Assembly (NCBI GenBank): GCA_905215325.1
Contig: CAJMPP010000017.1
Location: 1 to 47,972 of the forward strand
Length of the DNA: 47,972 nt
DNA from: an uncultured bacterium
GTDB lineage: Bacteria > Actinomycetota > Coriobacteriia > Coriobacteriales > Eggerthellaceae
Direction of reading: 5' to 3'
The translations under genes were made by a program, and so were the position numbers. This document shows positions 32,282-41,366 of the stretch, piece by piece. Under the pieces are notes generated by a model, which saw nothing but the letters and a program-made list of their open reading frames with translations, did no database searches and had not been told where the DNA came from. How positions within the stretch are numbered: the stretch's first letter is position 1; the number at the start of each line of letters is the position of its first letter.

Positions 32282-33276
32282 AGTACGCAAAGGACACGCG
32301 CCCCGAGGGCGCATCAACGGAGGCAGCTAAGATCCTCGTCGAGGCGCTGCCGTGGATCAAGAACATTACCGGTAAAACCGTCGTTATCAAATACGGCGGA
32401 TCTGCCATGGTCGATGAGAAGCTGCGCGCGGACGTCATGAGCGATATCGTGCTGCTCAAGATCGTCGGCGTGAACCCTGTCATCGTCCATGGTGGCGGAA
32501 AGGCCATCACCAGGGCGATGGACCTCATGGAAATCCCCGTTGAGTTCAAGGACGGCCAGCGTGTTACCACGCCCGAGGCCATGAATCTGGTCCGCACCGT
32601 CCTTATGGGAGAGGTCAACCAGGAATTGGTCGAGGCCTTGAACCATCATGGTAATTTCGCCGTGGGCGTCTCTGGTGCCGATGGCGGCGTTATCGTAGCC
32701 GAGCAGGCAAGTCCTGATCTGGGTCGCGTCGGTCGCATCACGCGCATCAATCGCCCTCTGCTCGACGACTTGGTGGCATCGGATTATATTCCGGTTATCG
32801 CATCGGTCGCAATCGGAGAGGACGGCGGCTTCTACAACGTCAACGCCGACATGGTTGCGGGTCATATCGCCGCCGCCATCGGCGCTCATAAGGCGGTGTT
32901 CCTTACCGACGTCGACGGCCTGTATGAGAACTTCGAGGATAAAAGCTCGCTCATCTCCAACCTCACGGTGTTCGAGGCGCGCTATATGGTCGAGAACAAC
33001 GTGGTGTCCACGGGCATGATCCCGAAGCTGAAGTCGTGCATCCATGCGCTGGAAAACGGCGTGCAGCGTGCGCATATCATCAACGGGACCACGCCTCACT
33101 CTCTGCTGCTCGAAATGCTTACCAGCACCGGTGTTGGCACGACCATGCACTCCACCGAGGAGGCCTATCGTTTCGATAGCCACCCTCTGGGCAAATTTGC
33201 TTCGAAGCTTCTGGAGAACCGTGAAGAAGTCGAGGCCGCTCAGAAGGCCTCTATCCAGAGTTCTCCCGTACATTAA
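32278..33276 (+). CDS. argB: Acetylglutamate kinase
   Basis: 332 aa. Phosphorylates N-acetylglutamate, second step of the pathway and usual target of arginine feedback. Amino-acid-kinase fold with VVIKYGGSAMVDE (ATP phosphate Lys), IVHGGGKAIT, a central GVSGADGGVI, and FLTDVDGLYE. An N-terminal helix of about 20 residues before the core, as in arginine-sensitive hexameric forms, suggests feedback inhibition (inference). Start: ATG 32278 overlaps the argJ stop (ATGA) and has GGAG at 32264-32267; the earlier in-frame ATG at 32224 lies within argJ. C-terminal tail of about 30 residues beyond the core. Confidence 0.96.
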   Translation: MKYAKDTRPEGASTEAAKILVEALPWIKNITGKTVVIKYGGSAMVDEKLRADVMSDIVLLKIVGVNPVIVHGGGKAITRAMDLMEIPVEFKDGQRVTTPEAMNLVRTVLMGEVNQELVEALNHHGNFAVGVSGADGGVIVAEQASPDLGRVGRITRINRPLLDDLVASDYIPVIASVAIGEDGGFYNVNADMVAGHIAAAIGAHKAVFLTDVDGLYENFEDKSSLISNLTVFEARYMVENNVVSTGMIPKLKSCIHALENGVQRAHIINGTTPHSLLLEMLTSTGVGTTMHSTEEAYRFDSHPLGKFASKLLENREEVEAAQKASIQSSPVH

Positions 33277-33309
33277 AGCAATCGTTACCTTACGAAGGAA
33301 GTTGATAGC

Positions 33310-34575
33310 ATGTCGCTAGAGCAACAGCAGGAACTCGAATCGCAATATGTGATGCATACGTTCGCCCGTAAGCCCGTCGAGCTCGTTTCCGGCAAGGGCA
33401 TGGAAGTCGAAGATGCTGAGGGAAATACGTATCTCGACTTCATCGCGGGCATCGGCGTGTGCAGTCTCGGTCATTGCCATCCTGCCATCACTAAGGCCCT
33501 GCAAGACCAGTCTCAGCGCCTGATCCACGTGAGCAATTACTACTACATCGAGGGTCGTGGCGAGCTTTCCCGTAAAATCTCCGGGTTGCTCAACGGCGGG
33601 GATTCGGCAAGCCCCGAGCCGTGGCAGACGTTCTACGCAAACTCCGGAGCCGAGGCAAACGAGTGCGCTATCAAGCTCGCTCGCTTGTATGCGCGCAAGA
33701 ACGCCGAAGAGGCCGCTCGTGCCGCAGGTGCGGACGATGCTCAGATCAAGCAGGCGTTCGATGGCGCTCCGCGCACCATCGTGGTCCTTGATCGCAGCTT
33801 CCATGGACGAACCCTCGCAACGCTTGCGGCTACCGCTCAGCCTGCGAAGCAGGAGGCGTTCCAGCCCTTGCCCGGCGGTTTCGTAAGCACGCCTATCAAT
33901 GATGTCCAGGCTCTTACCCGTCTTTTCGAGCAGCAGGGCCGTGGTATATGCGCCGTCATGCTCGAGTGCATCCAAGGCGAAAGCGGCGTGCATCCGTGCA
34001 CGAAGGAATTCCTGGAGGCGGTGCGCAATCTCACCAAGGAGCATGATGCTCTTATGGTGTGCGACGAGGTTCAAACCGGAATCTTCCGTTGCGGCACCCC
34101 GTTCGGCTTCCAGCATTTCGGAGTCACCCCCGATATCGTGACCATGGCGAAGGGCATCGCCAGCGGAATGCCTATGGGTGCCTGTGCTGCCCCTGCCCAT
34201 ATCGCAAAGGCGTATCAGCCTGGCGACCATGGCACCACGTTTGGCGGCAGCTGCTTGGCGGTAGCAGCCGCAACGGCAACGCTTGACACGCTTTCCAATG
34301 GTTTTCAGCAGCATGTGCAGGAAACCGGCGAATATATGCGCCAGCAGCTTGCCGGCGTGTCCAAGGTCAAGGAGGTCCGCGGTGTCGGCCTCATGAACGC
34401 CATCGACCTCGATGAATCGGTCGATGCGCCCGCTTTAGTTCAGAAGGCGCTGGGTAAGGGCCTGCTGCTCAATGCAACGGGCGCCCATACGCTGCGCTTC
34501 CTTCCGCCGTTGGTATGCGAGAAGGGCGACATCGATGCAATGGTCGAGCGTCTGAACCAGATGATCGAAGCCTAA
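33310..34575 (+). CDS. argD: Acetylornithine aminotransferase
   Basis: 421 aa. PLP-dependent class III aminotransferase making N-acetylornithine from the semialdehyde and glutamate. Visible: FIAGIGVCSLGHCHP, NSGAEANECAIKLAR, DRSFHGRTLATLAAT, ECIQGESGVHPC, CDEVQTGIFRCGTPFGFQHF, and TMAKGIASGMPMGAC with the PLP-binding Lys. Start ATG 33310 follows GAAGGAA (33294-33300), 33 bases after argB. It ends the argCJBD run; argR follows after a 261-base AT-rich gap. Confidence 0.96.
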   Translation: MSLEQQQELESQYVMHTFARKPVELVSGKGMEVEDAEGNTYLDFIAGIGVCSLGHCHPAITKALQDQSQRLIHVSNYYYIEGRGELSRKISGLLNGGDSASPEPWQTFYANSGAEANECAIKLARLYARKNAEEAARAAGADDAQIKQAFDGAPRTIVVLDRSFHGRTLATLAATAQPAKQEAFQPLPGGFVSTPINDVQALTRLFEQQGRGICAVMLECIQGESGVHPCTKEFLEAVRNLTKEHDALMVCDEVQTGIFRCGTPFGFQHFGVTPDIVTMAKGIASGMPMGACAAPAHIAKAYQPGDHGTTFGGSCLAVAAATATLDTLSNGFQQHVQETGEYMRQQLAGVSKVKEVRGVGLMNAIDLDESVDAPALVQKALGKGLLLNATGAHTLRFLPPLVCEKGDIDAMVERLNQMIEA

Positions 34576-34588
34576 AGGCCTATAAACT

Positions 34589-34624
34589 TGCCAAGGATTC
34601 ACGTTACGGCGTGGATTCTTGGCA
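34589..34624 (+). terminator. Imperfect stem after argD
   Basis: 14-bp stem with two G-U pairs, TGCCAAGGATTCAC (34589-34602) / GTGGATTCTTGGCA (34611-34624), loop GTTACGGC. No U tract follows, so termination is doubtful; it may stabilise the 3' end of the argCJBD mRNA. Confidence 0.4.
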
Positions 34625-34736
34625 TCCATTCGGATGAGATTCCAAAGCAACATTTAGCTCGTACAAGAGAAGCGGCATATTCTTCGCAAATTTCAATTTC
34701 ATCTCGCTGATCGCCAAATCTTGCGGTATTATGAAC

Positions 34737-34745
34737 TGCATATTC
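34737..34745 (+). promoter_or_regulatory. Possible ArgR half-site cluster
   Basis: TGCATATTC at 34737-34745, TGCATATG at 34767-34774 just upstream of the argR -10, and TGCATATTC again at 35302-35310 before argG. ArgR operators in Gram-positives are AT-rich and often hold TGCATA-like halves, so these repeats are candidates. The spacing does not form the classical full palindrome, which lowers confidence. Confidence 0.35.
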
Positions 34746-34801
34746 TTGATGGCGCTTACACTATTTTGCATATGTATCAGGAATCATTGGAGGAAACCGG
34801 G

Positions 34802-34807
34802 TACAAT
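34802..34807 (+). promoter_or_regulatory. -10 box of argR
   Basis: TACAAT in GGGTACAATGCC, about 30 bases before the argR ATG. A good -35 is absent, and the TGCATATG repeat overlaps the expected position, fitting repressor control. Confidence 0.4.
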
Positions 34808-34836
34808 GCCCCACCTGGGGCGGGAAGTAACGAGGC

Positions 34837-35265
34837 ATGAGGAAACGGCAACAAAGACATGATGTGATTCGCGATATCATTCGCGATCGCAATGTCAAGA
34901 CGCAGCGCGATCTCGCAAATCAGCTGCAGTCTGCCGGTTACGAGTGCACTCAGGCCACCATCTCCCGCGATATCATGGACATGGGTCTTGTGAAGTCTCG
35001 CGAGGGCTACTATGTCCTCCCCGAGGAAATGCGTCTTCAGCGCATGGTTTCCGAATTAGTAGAAGAGGTGCACGTCGCTGGTAATCTGGTTGTCGTGAAG
35101 ACGTTCTCCGGCGGTGCTGCCGGCGTCTCCGCAGCCCTTGATAAAGCCAGCTTGCGTGGAGCGCTCGGTACCGTTGCCGGCGACAACACCATTATGATCG
35201 CAGCAGAAAGCCCCGAGGCTGCGGTGGAGGTCGAGCGAGCTATCGACCGTCTGCGACGACGATAA
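34837..35265 (+). CDS. argR: Arginine repressor
   Basis: 142 aa, near the usual 150. Hexameric arginine-sensing regulator of arginine genes. N-terminal winged helix domain (about 1-70, TQRDLANQLQSAGYECTQATISRDIMD), then the C-terminal arginine-binding oligomerisation domain with AGDNTIMIAAESPEAA, the conserved GD-x-TI core. Start ATG 34837 with GGGAAG (34822-34827) upstream. Placed between argD and argG, so it probably controls both flanking units and itself. Same strand as the whole cluster. Confidence 0.95.
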   Translation: MRKRQQRHDVIRDIIRDRNVKTQRDLANQLQSAGYECTQATISRDIMDMGLVKSREGYYVLPEEMRLQRMVSELVEEVHVAGNLVVVKTFSGGAAGVSAALDKASLRGALGTVAGDNTIMIAAESPEAAVEVERAIDRLRRR

Positions 35266-35351
35266 TCGTCTAGCTTTTACCGTTGCAAAGACGGTTATCT
35301 TTGCATATTCCCACGTTGTATTTACAAGTAGTTACATCATTACGCTGCGCA

Positions 35352-35380
35352 CTGTCTCTAGAAAAATGTGCACGTATAAT
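35352..35380 (+). promoter_or_regulatory. Promoter of argGH
   Basis: CTGTCT (35352-35357), 17 bases, consensus TATAAT (35375-35380). The leader would be about 140 bases. It contains an 8-bp stem TTCCCAAG (35380-35387) / CTTGGGAA (35415-35422) close to the transcription start. Confidence 0.55.
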
Positions 35381-35527
35381 TCCCAAGGGATTACTGTAGT
35401 TTCAGGAAATTTCGCTTGGGAAACTAATCTGTAACCAGGCATTACGGGGCATACCTGTATCTTGTGGCACTCGTGGATCCAACTCACCTTGTTGCAAAAC
35501 AAATCGCAGACGAAAGGGCCGATTGTC

Positions 35528-36862
35528 ATGGCAGAGCAGAAAGATAAAGTAGTACTCGCATACTCCGGTGGTCTTGATACATCTTGCTGCATAAAGTGGT
35601 TGCAGGATGAAATGAATTTGGACGTCATCGCCGTGGTTGGCGATGTGGGGCAGGAGCACGATGGCCTTGAGAAAGTCAAGGAAAAGGCTTTGCGCGTTGG
35701 CGCGCTCGAGTGCATCGTGGTGGATATGCGCCAAATGTTCGCGCAGGAATATCTGACAAAGGCGCTTGCGGCGAATGCTATGTACGAGAACAAGTATCCG
35801 TTGGTGTCGGCGCTTTCCCGTCCTCTGATCTCGAAGCATCTTGTGGATGCTGCGCACAAGTTCGGTGCAAAGTATATCGCTCACGGATGTACGGGCAAGG
35901 GCAATGACCAGGTGCGTTTCGAATCCAGCATCACCATGCTCGATCCGTCGCTGAAGATTTTGGCCCCGGTTCGCGAGTGGAATCTGCTTACCCGTCCCGA
36001 CGAGATCGAGTGGGCTCAGGCTCATGGCGTGGAGGTCGGCGTAACGAAGGATTCCCCGTACTCCATCGATGACAACCTGTGGGGCCGCGCAATCGAGTGT
36101 GGCGTACTGGAAGATCCTTGGATCGAGCCGCCTGCGGATATCTACACTATGACAACTGATCCTATGAAGGCGCCCGATCAGCCGGAATATGTGGAGCTCA
36201 CCTTTGCTCGTGGCGTGCCCTATGCGATCAACGGCAACCAGAAGAGCTATCTGGGCATCATTTACGAGCTTAACGAAATCGCCGGCAAGCACGGTTATGG
36301 TCGTATCGACATGATCGAGAACCGCTTGGTTGGAGTCAAAAGCCGCGAGTGCTATGAAGCTCCTGCGGGGATGGCGCTGATCAAGGCGCATAAGGCGCTG
36401 GAGGACCTGGTGCTTGAGCGCGAGGTCCTGCATCACAAGCTTGCGCTGGAGCAAACCTGGGCGAATTGCGTTTATAACGGCCAATGGTTCTCGCCGCTGA
36501 AAGAGGCTATCGATGCATTCATGGCTTCTACGCAGCGCTGCTTGTACGGCACCATCCGCTTGAAGTTCTTCAAGGGCTCTTGCACGGTGGTCGGCCGCAA
36601 GTCCGCATACTCGCTCTACGATCAGGGTCTGGCAACGTACGACAAGGGAGATACCTTCAATCGCGACGCAGCCAAGGGCTTTATCGAGATCCAAACGCTG
36701 TCCACGAAAACCTGGGCGGTCAATCGTCGTCAAGAAGGTGCTCCTGCCGAGCTGTTCGATGCCCAAAACGAGAAGGGCCCCCTCAAGCGCGGCCGTTACG
36801 AAGACGTCACGCCGCTGGTCCGTCAGGAAGCTGCCGCTGAGGCTCACAAGGAAACGGAGTAA
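35528..36862 (+). CDS. argG: Argininosuccinate synthase
   Basis: 444 aa. Joins citrulline and aspartate with ATP. ATP pyrophosphatase-type P-loop in VVLAYSGGLDTSC, then AHGCTGKGNDQVRFE for the aspartate site. Its length exceeds the commonest 400-residue form by about 40 residues at the C-terminus. Start ATG 35528 (MAEQKDKVV) follows AAAGGG; the 22 codons before it are upstream leader. argH begins 3 bases after the stop, so the pair is coupled. Confidence 0.96.
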   Translation: MAEQKDKVVLAYSGGLDTSCCIKWLQDEMNLDVIAVVGDVGQEHDGLEKVKEKALRVGALECIVVDMRQMFAQEYLTKALAANAMYENKYPLVSALSRPLISKHLVDAAHKFGAKYIAHGCTGKGNDQVRFESSITMLDPSLKILAPVREWNLLTRPDEIEWAQAHGVEVGVTKDSPYSIDDNLWGRAIECGVLEDPWIEPPADIYTMTTDPMKAPDQPEYVELTFARGVPYAINGNQKSYLGIIYELNEIAGKHGYGRIDMIENRLVGVKSRECYEAPAGMALIKAHKALEDLVLEREVLHHKLALEQTWANCVYNGQWFSPLKEAIDAFMASTQRCLYGTIRLKFFKGSCTVVGRKSAYSLYDQGLATYDKGDTFNRDAAKGFIEIQTLSTKTWAVNRRQEGAPAELFDAQNEKGPLKRGRYEDVTPLVRQEAAAEAHKETE

Positions 36863-36865
36863 CCT

Positions 36866-38254
36866 ATGGCTCTTTGGTCGGGCAGATTCACGGAAAACGT
36901 TAGCGAGTTCACGCAACGCTTCGGCGCCTCGCTGCCTGTCGATAAGGCTCTGTATGCGCAGGACATCGCAGGATCGAAGGCTCACGCGAAGATGTTGGCG
37001 AAGGTCGGCGTGATCTCGGAAGAGGATGCTCTGCAAATCGCTGCGGGGCTCGATCGCGTCAAAGCCGATATCGAGTCAGGTGATTTCTCGTTCGATATCA
37101 ACGACGAGGATATACACATGTCGGTGGAAAAGGCGCTCACGGCTGAAGTCGGCGATGCGGGAGCGCGTTTGCACACGGGCCGCAGCCGCAACGATCAGGT
37201 TGCTACGGATACGCGCCTGTATGCCAAGCAGCGAGCAACCGATCTGATGCGCGCCAACGTGGCGCTGCGTCATGCGCTCATAGGCCAGGCCGAGGCGAAT
37301 TGCGATGTTATCCTGCCCGGTTATACCCACATGCAGCATGCGCAACCGGTTCTGTTCTCGCACCATATGCTTGCGTATGTCTGGATGCTTGCGCGCGATT
37401 ATCGCCGTTTGCAGGCTGCACGAGATGCGGCCGACGCCTGTCCGCTGGGCGCAGCTGCGCTGGCTGGGACAACGTATCCGCTTGATCGGCAGATGGCGGC
37501 AGGGGAATTGGGTTTCGCTTCGGTGATCCCGAACTCGCTCGATGCCGTGTCGGACCGCGATTTCCTGCTTGATCTGGATTACGCTTGCGCCGTTTCCTGC
37601 ATGCATCTGTCGCGCCTGTGCGAGGAGCTGGTGCTTTGGTCGACGTCCGAGTTCGGCTTTATCGAGCTGTCCGACGCGTTCTCCACGGGTTCGTCCATCA
37701 TGCCTCAAAAGAAAAACCCCGATTTTGCCGAGCTGATCCGCGGCAAGACCGGTCGCGTGATCGGCAATTTGGTGTCGTTGCTGGTGACCATGAAAGCGCT
37801 TCCCCTTGCCTACAACAAGGACCTTCAGGAAGACAAGTACGGGGCAATCGATTCGGCGAAAACGCTGGAAGATTGCCTGCAATGCGCCGCAGGAATGATA
37901 GAAACCATGAGCATCAAGCCGGAGAACATGCTCAAGCAGGCAAAGCTCGGCCATTTGGCGGCAACGGATGTGGCTGACTACTTGGCGAAGAAGGGCCTTC
38001 CGTTCCGTCATGCGCATGAAGTGGTAGGGCGTTTGGTACTGCTGTGCGAGCAGCGCGGTTGCAACCTCGACGATCTGTCGTTCGACGACTTCAAGGCGGC
38101 AAGCCCGTTGTTCGAGGAGGACATCGTCAAGACGCTCGATCTTCCCAGCATCGTGGCGGCTCGAACCACGGAAGGGGGAACGGGCGAAGCGGCCGTGGCC
38201 CAGCAGATGGAGAAAGCGAAAGCGGCGCTTGCCGCAGATGAGTCGCTGTTGTAG
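36866..38254 (+). CDS. argH: Argininosuccinate lyase
   Basis: 462 aa. Splits argininosuccinate to arginine and fumarate, last step of the pathway. Fumarase/aspartase superfamily: HTGRSRNDQVATD, LPGYTHMQHAQPV with the catalytic-base region, and the signature GSSIMPQKKNPD with the mobile catalytic Ser loop. Start ATG 36866 follows GGAG in the argG end. Strong terminator downstream. No carbamoyl-transfer genes (argF, carAB) lie here, so ornithine-to-citrulline must be done elsewhere. Confidence 0.97.
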   Translation: MALWSGRFTENVSEFTQRFGASLPVDKALYAQDIAGSKAHAKMLAKVGVISEEDALQIAAGLDRVKADIESGDFSFDINDEDIHMSVEKALTAEVGDAGARLHTGRSRNDQVATDTRLYAKQRATDLMRANVALRHALIGQAEANCDVILPGYTHMQHAQPVLFSHHMLAYVWMLARDYRRLQAARDAADACPLGAAALAGTTYPLDRQMAAGELGFASVIPNSLDAVSDRDFLLDLDYACAVSCMHLSRLCEELVLWSTSEFGFIELSDAFSTGSSIMPQKKNPDFAELIRGKTGRVIGNLVSLLVTMKALPLAYNKDLQEDKYGAIDSAKTLEDCLQCAAGMIETMSIKPENMLKQAKLGHLAATDVADYLAKKGLPFRHAHEVVGRLVLLCEQRGCNLDDLSFDDFKAASPLFEEDIVKTLDLPSIVAARTTEGGTGEAAVAQQMEKAKAALAADESLL

Positions 38255-38271
38255 TCGCAGCGCCTCGAAAA

Positions 38272-38326
38272 CCAAAAGGCGGCCAGGGGGCGAGCGGTCG
38301 GTTCCCTGGCCGCCCTTGGCTTTTTT
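38272..38326 (+). terminator. Intrinsic terminator after argH
   Basis: Stem GGCGGCCAGGG (38278-38288) / CCCTGGCCGCC (38304-38314), extended by CCAA/TTGG across a small internal loop, then TTTTTT. Confidence 0.88.
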
Positions 38327-38344
38327 GCTACGAACTTGTGTGCT

Positions 38345-38375
38345 TTGAAAACCCTATTTCTCCCGATGGTACAAT
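38345..38375 (+). promoter_or_regulatory. Candidate promoter of the first class A PBP
   Basis: TACAAT at 38370-38375 with TTGAAA at 38345-38350; the 19-base spacing is long. Start of transcription near 38382, close to the full Shine-Dalgarno GGAGGTGAT (38390-38398). Confidence 0.4.
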
Positions 38376-38400
38376 TACCCAAGTTTCTTGGAGGTGATTC

Positions 38401-40677
38401 GTGGCTTCTCGTTCGATAAAGAACAGGCCGAGCATTAAGAAAAAGCGTCCTTTTGTCGGCCTGCTTGCATTTCTCAGTATCATCGCGGCTATTTGCCTGG
38501 CCGGTTGCATAGGCATCGTCGTCCTGTGCGATTCCTGGATCGGCGACCTGAAAACCTATGACGTATCGGAAGTATCCGAGCTGAACACGTCTGCGCCGAC
38601 CACGGTGCTTGCATCCGATGAGAAGACGCAGCTTGCGCGCTTCCAGGTGGAAAATCGCGAGCCGGTGGAGCTTAGCGGTATCAGCAAGTACGTGATGCAG
38701 GGCACGGTGGCAACGGAGGACGAGCGATTCTACGATCATGGCGGCTTCGACCTGGTCGGTATTGCCCGTGCCGCGTTCGTCACGCTTACGGGGTCTGGTC
38801 GCGAAGGCGCTTCCACCATTACGCAGCAGTTCGTGCGCAACACGGTGCTCGCTGACGAGATGAACGATATCTCGCTTAAGCGCAAGGTCCGCGAGATGTA
38901 CCTTTCCGTCAAGATCGAGGAGATGTACTCGAAAAACGATATCCTCCTCATGTACCTGAACACCGTGAATTACGGTTCAGGCGCCTATGGTATCCAGGCG
39001 GCTTCCCAGCGATATTTCTCTAAAGATGCAACTGATTTGACGCTGGCGGAAGCGGCGGCGCTTGTCGGCATCCCCCAATCGCCTACCTATAACAACCCCA
39101 TCGATTATCCGGACAATTGCTATGCGCGTCGTAATCTGGTTCTCGATCGCATGCTGACGAACGGCTATATCACTCAGGAAGAGCACGACTCCGCAAAAGC
39201 CCAGGACCTTGTGCTCAACCCCTCCGTACCGTCTTCGGATGGCATCGAGAAGTATCCGTATTTCACCAGCTATGTCAAAAACGTGCTTTCCGACCAGTAT
39301 TCCCAGCTCGATGTTTTCAAGGGCGGGTTGACCGTCGTCACCACCCTTGACGTCGATACCCAAGAGGCTGCAGAGGATGCCGTCCGCACGAAGGAAAAAG
39401 GCCTGAGCGATGCGATCAGCGGTTCGCTCGTGGCAATCGATCCTTCCACGGGTTTCATCCGCGCATTGGTCGGCGGCAAGGATTGGGATACGCAAAAGAC
39501 CAACCTGGCAACCGGTGAGGGAACCAACGGGGGCCGTCCTTGCGGTTCGTCCTTCAAGACGTTCACGCTGATCGCGGCTTTGGAAGAGGGCATCGATCCG
39601 CAAACTATGGTGGATTGCTCATCGCCTTCGGTGATTCCCGATACCGGGTACGATAGCTCGAATCCGCTGCAGAACATCAACAACATCAACTACGGAACCC
39701 GCAGCATCGCGCGTGCTTTCGCCGTGTCGTCCAACACCGGCTTCGTGCGACTGCAGATGGCTTTGGGGACCCAAAAGGTCATCGATGCCGCGAAGAAGAT
39801 GGGAATCACTTCCACGCTCAACGCCAACCCATCGCTGACGCTCGGCCAGTCCAACGTCACTATGCTCGACATGGCGGATGCGTACGCCTGCATCGCCAAT
39901 GGCGGCACGAAGTACGATGCTCAGCCCATCCTGAAGATTTACGACAAGAACAACAACCTTATCGTGGATAACAGCCATCCGTCGGGGACGCAGGTCATCT
40001 CCGCCGAAGTGGCCCACGCGGCAACCGAGGTCATGAAGGGCGTCGTGAACACCTCCGAAGGCACCGGCACGATGGCCAAGCTCGATAACGGCCAGGAAGT
40101 GGCGGCGAAGACGGGTACTTCCAGCGAGTACCATGACATCACGTTCTGCGGTATCACGCCGCAGCTGTCCGTTGCTATCTGGTTCGGCGATCCGTCTAAC
40201 CAGGAAACCATCCCCACCGACGTTAGCGCGGCGGATGTGTTTAAGAAGTTCATGACGGCGGCGCTGTACGGCAAGCAAACCGAAACGTTCCCTCAGGCAT
40301 CGAACCCCACGTACAAGGCGTTCTCGAATGCCACGTACCATATCGGGACGACGTCTTCCGGCTCGTCTTCCAGCAGCGCGAACTCCGCTGGAAATTCGAG
40401 CAATAACCAAAACGACAACTCCGCCAGCTCGAGCAATAGCCAGTACGGCTCAGCTAACGCTAACGGCAACTCCAATAGTTACGGTACCGGCAACGCAAGC
40501 GGGAACGCCCCGGGCGGTACGGGCTCCGGTAGCGGAAGCGAAACCGGCGGCGGAGCGACCGGCGGCACCGGGGCAGCAACCGGCGGTACTACCGGCGGAG
40601 GCGGCACCGGGACGGCAACCGGAGGGGGCGCGGCTTCCGGGGGCGCATCCGCCGGCGGCGGCGCGGCAACCCAGTAA
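38401..40677 (+). CDS. Class A penicillin-binding protein (transglycosylase/transpeptidase)
   Basis: 758 aa. Bifunctional peptidoglycan synthase. A short basic cytoplasmic head, one membrane helix (about 20-45), a GT51 glycosyltransferase at about 85-260 with catalytic Glu106 in ATEDERFYDHGG, and a transpeptidase with Ser383-x-x-Lys386 (GSSFKTF), Ser443-Ser-Asn and Lys570-Thr-Gly. The last 110 residues are disordered: a Ser/Asn-rich part (about 652-700) then Gly/Thr/Ala repeats. Start is GTG 38401, decided by GGAGGTGAT (38390-38398) at ideal spacing. A small lipoprotein gene follows 35 bases later. It is paralogous to the minus-strand PBP at 41492-43720. Confidence 0.95.
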   Translation: MASRSIKNRPSIKKKRPFVGLLAFLSIIAAICLAGCIGIVVLCDSWIGDLKTYDVSEVSELNTSAPTTVLASDEKTQLARFQVENREPVELSGISKYVMQGTVATEDERFYDHGGFDLVGIARAAFVTLTGSGREGASTITQQFVRNTVLADEMNDISLKRKVREMYLSVKIEEMYSKNDILLMYLNTVNYGSGAYGIQAASQRYFSKDATDLTLAEAAALVGIPQSPTYNNPIDYPDNCYARRNLVLDRMLTNGYITQEEHDSAKAQDLVLNPSVPSSDGIEKYPYFTSYVKNVLSDQYSQLDVFKGGLTVVTTLDVDTQEAAEDAVRTKEKGLSDAISGSLVAIDPSTGFIRALVGGKDWDTQKTNLATGEGTNGGRPCGSSFKTFTLIAALEEGIDPQTMVDCSSPSVIPDTGYDSSNPLQNINNINYGTRSIARAFAVSSNTGFVRLQMALGTQKVIDAAKKMGITSTLNANPSLTLGQSNVTMLDMADAYACIANGGTKYDAQPILKIYDKNNNLIVDNSHPSGTQVISAEVAHAATEVMKGVVNTSEGTGTMAKLDNGQEVAAKTGTSSEYHDITFCGITPQLSVAIWFGDPSNQETIPTDVSAADVFKKFMTAALYGKQTETFPQASNPTYKAFSNATYHIGTTSSGSSSSSANSAGNSSNNQNDNSASSSNSQYGSANANGNSNSYGTGNASGNAPGGTGSGSGSETGGGATGGTGAATGGTTGGGGTGTATGGGAASGGASAGGGAATQ

Positions 40678-40712
40678 GATATGGTTTGGCAACAGGTAGA
40701 ACAGGACCGGAA

Positions 40713-41222
40713 ATGGCTCATACGATGGAAAAACTGACGGCAACGGTTTGCGCTGCGGCGTTGAGCGTTGCCGTGCTAGGCGGCTGTATGCCTCAGCAGC
40801 AAACCTCTGCGGCTTCGCAGGCGCAGTCGGACAACCGTGCCTACATGACGCAGGTCAATCAAACCATGGAGACGCTGCAAACCCGGCTGAACGGTTTTTC
40901 GGATGCCGTATCCCGTGGCGATGTGGTCACGATGCGCACCCAAGCGGACAACGCCTTCAAAGCGCTCGATGAACTCGATAGCCAAGAGGCGCCCGATGCT
41001 CTCAAGGACGTGAAGCAGTGCTATGTCGACGGCAGCGAGCAGCTGGAGAACGCTTTGAATGCCTACATCGAGCTGTACACGGAAATCGACAGCGCAACGG
41101 ATGCACAGCCGTTCGATTGGTCCACGTACGACCAGCGCCTTGCTGATATTCAGGCTGCTTACAACAGCGGTATCGAAAAGCTGCAGGAAGGCGACAAAAC
41201 CGCAGCTGATCTTCCGCAATAA
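40713..41222 (+). CDS. Small lipoprotein of unknown function
   Basis: 169 aa. A lipoprotein signal peptide: a basic-hydrophobic start (MAHTMEKLTATVCAAA) and lipobox LGGC, with Cys25 as lipidation site. The mature part is mostly helical with a coiled-coil pattern (DNRAYMTQVNQTMETLQTRL, then several amphipathic helices). No enzymatic motif. Start: ATG 40713 after AGGA; the in-frame ATG 40686 would put nine extra residues ahead of the signal peptide. It follows the class A PBP by 35 bases, so it may assist that synthase at the cell surface (inference from position). Confidence 0.75.
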   Translation: MAHTMEKLTATVCAAALSVAVLGGCMPQQQTSAASQAQSDNRAYMTQVNQTMETLQTRLNGFSDAVSRGDVVTMRTQADNAFKALDELDSQEAPDALKDVKQCYVDGSEQLENALNAYIELYTEIDSATDAQPFDWSTYDQRLADIQAAYNSGIEKLQEGDKTAADLPQ

Positions 41223-41280
41223 GGCCTTCCAGAAGAAAGCGCCGTCATCGAGCCTAAGGCTGAAAGGCGATAAGACGATT

Positions 41281-41325
41281 ACGAGGACGACCCCCGCGAC
41301 ATCGTTTCGCGGGGGCCGTCCTCGT
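41281..41325. terminator. Long stem between lipoprotein and the second PBP
   Basis: ACGAGGACG-A-CCCCCGCGA (41281-41299) pairs with TCGCGGGGG-C-CGTCCTCGT (41307-41325): two 9-bp helices around one mismatch, loop CATCGTT. U tract weak on both strands. Position between convergent genes suggests a bidirectional terminator. Confidence 0.55.
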
Positions 41326-41366
41326 TTCAGTGGCTTTTGACACTTCGCTATTTAGCACATTTCCGT

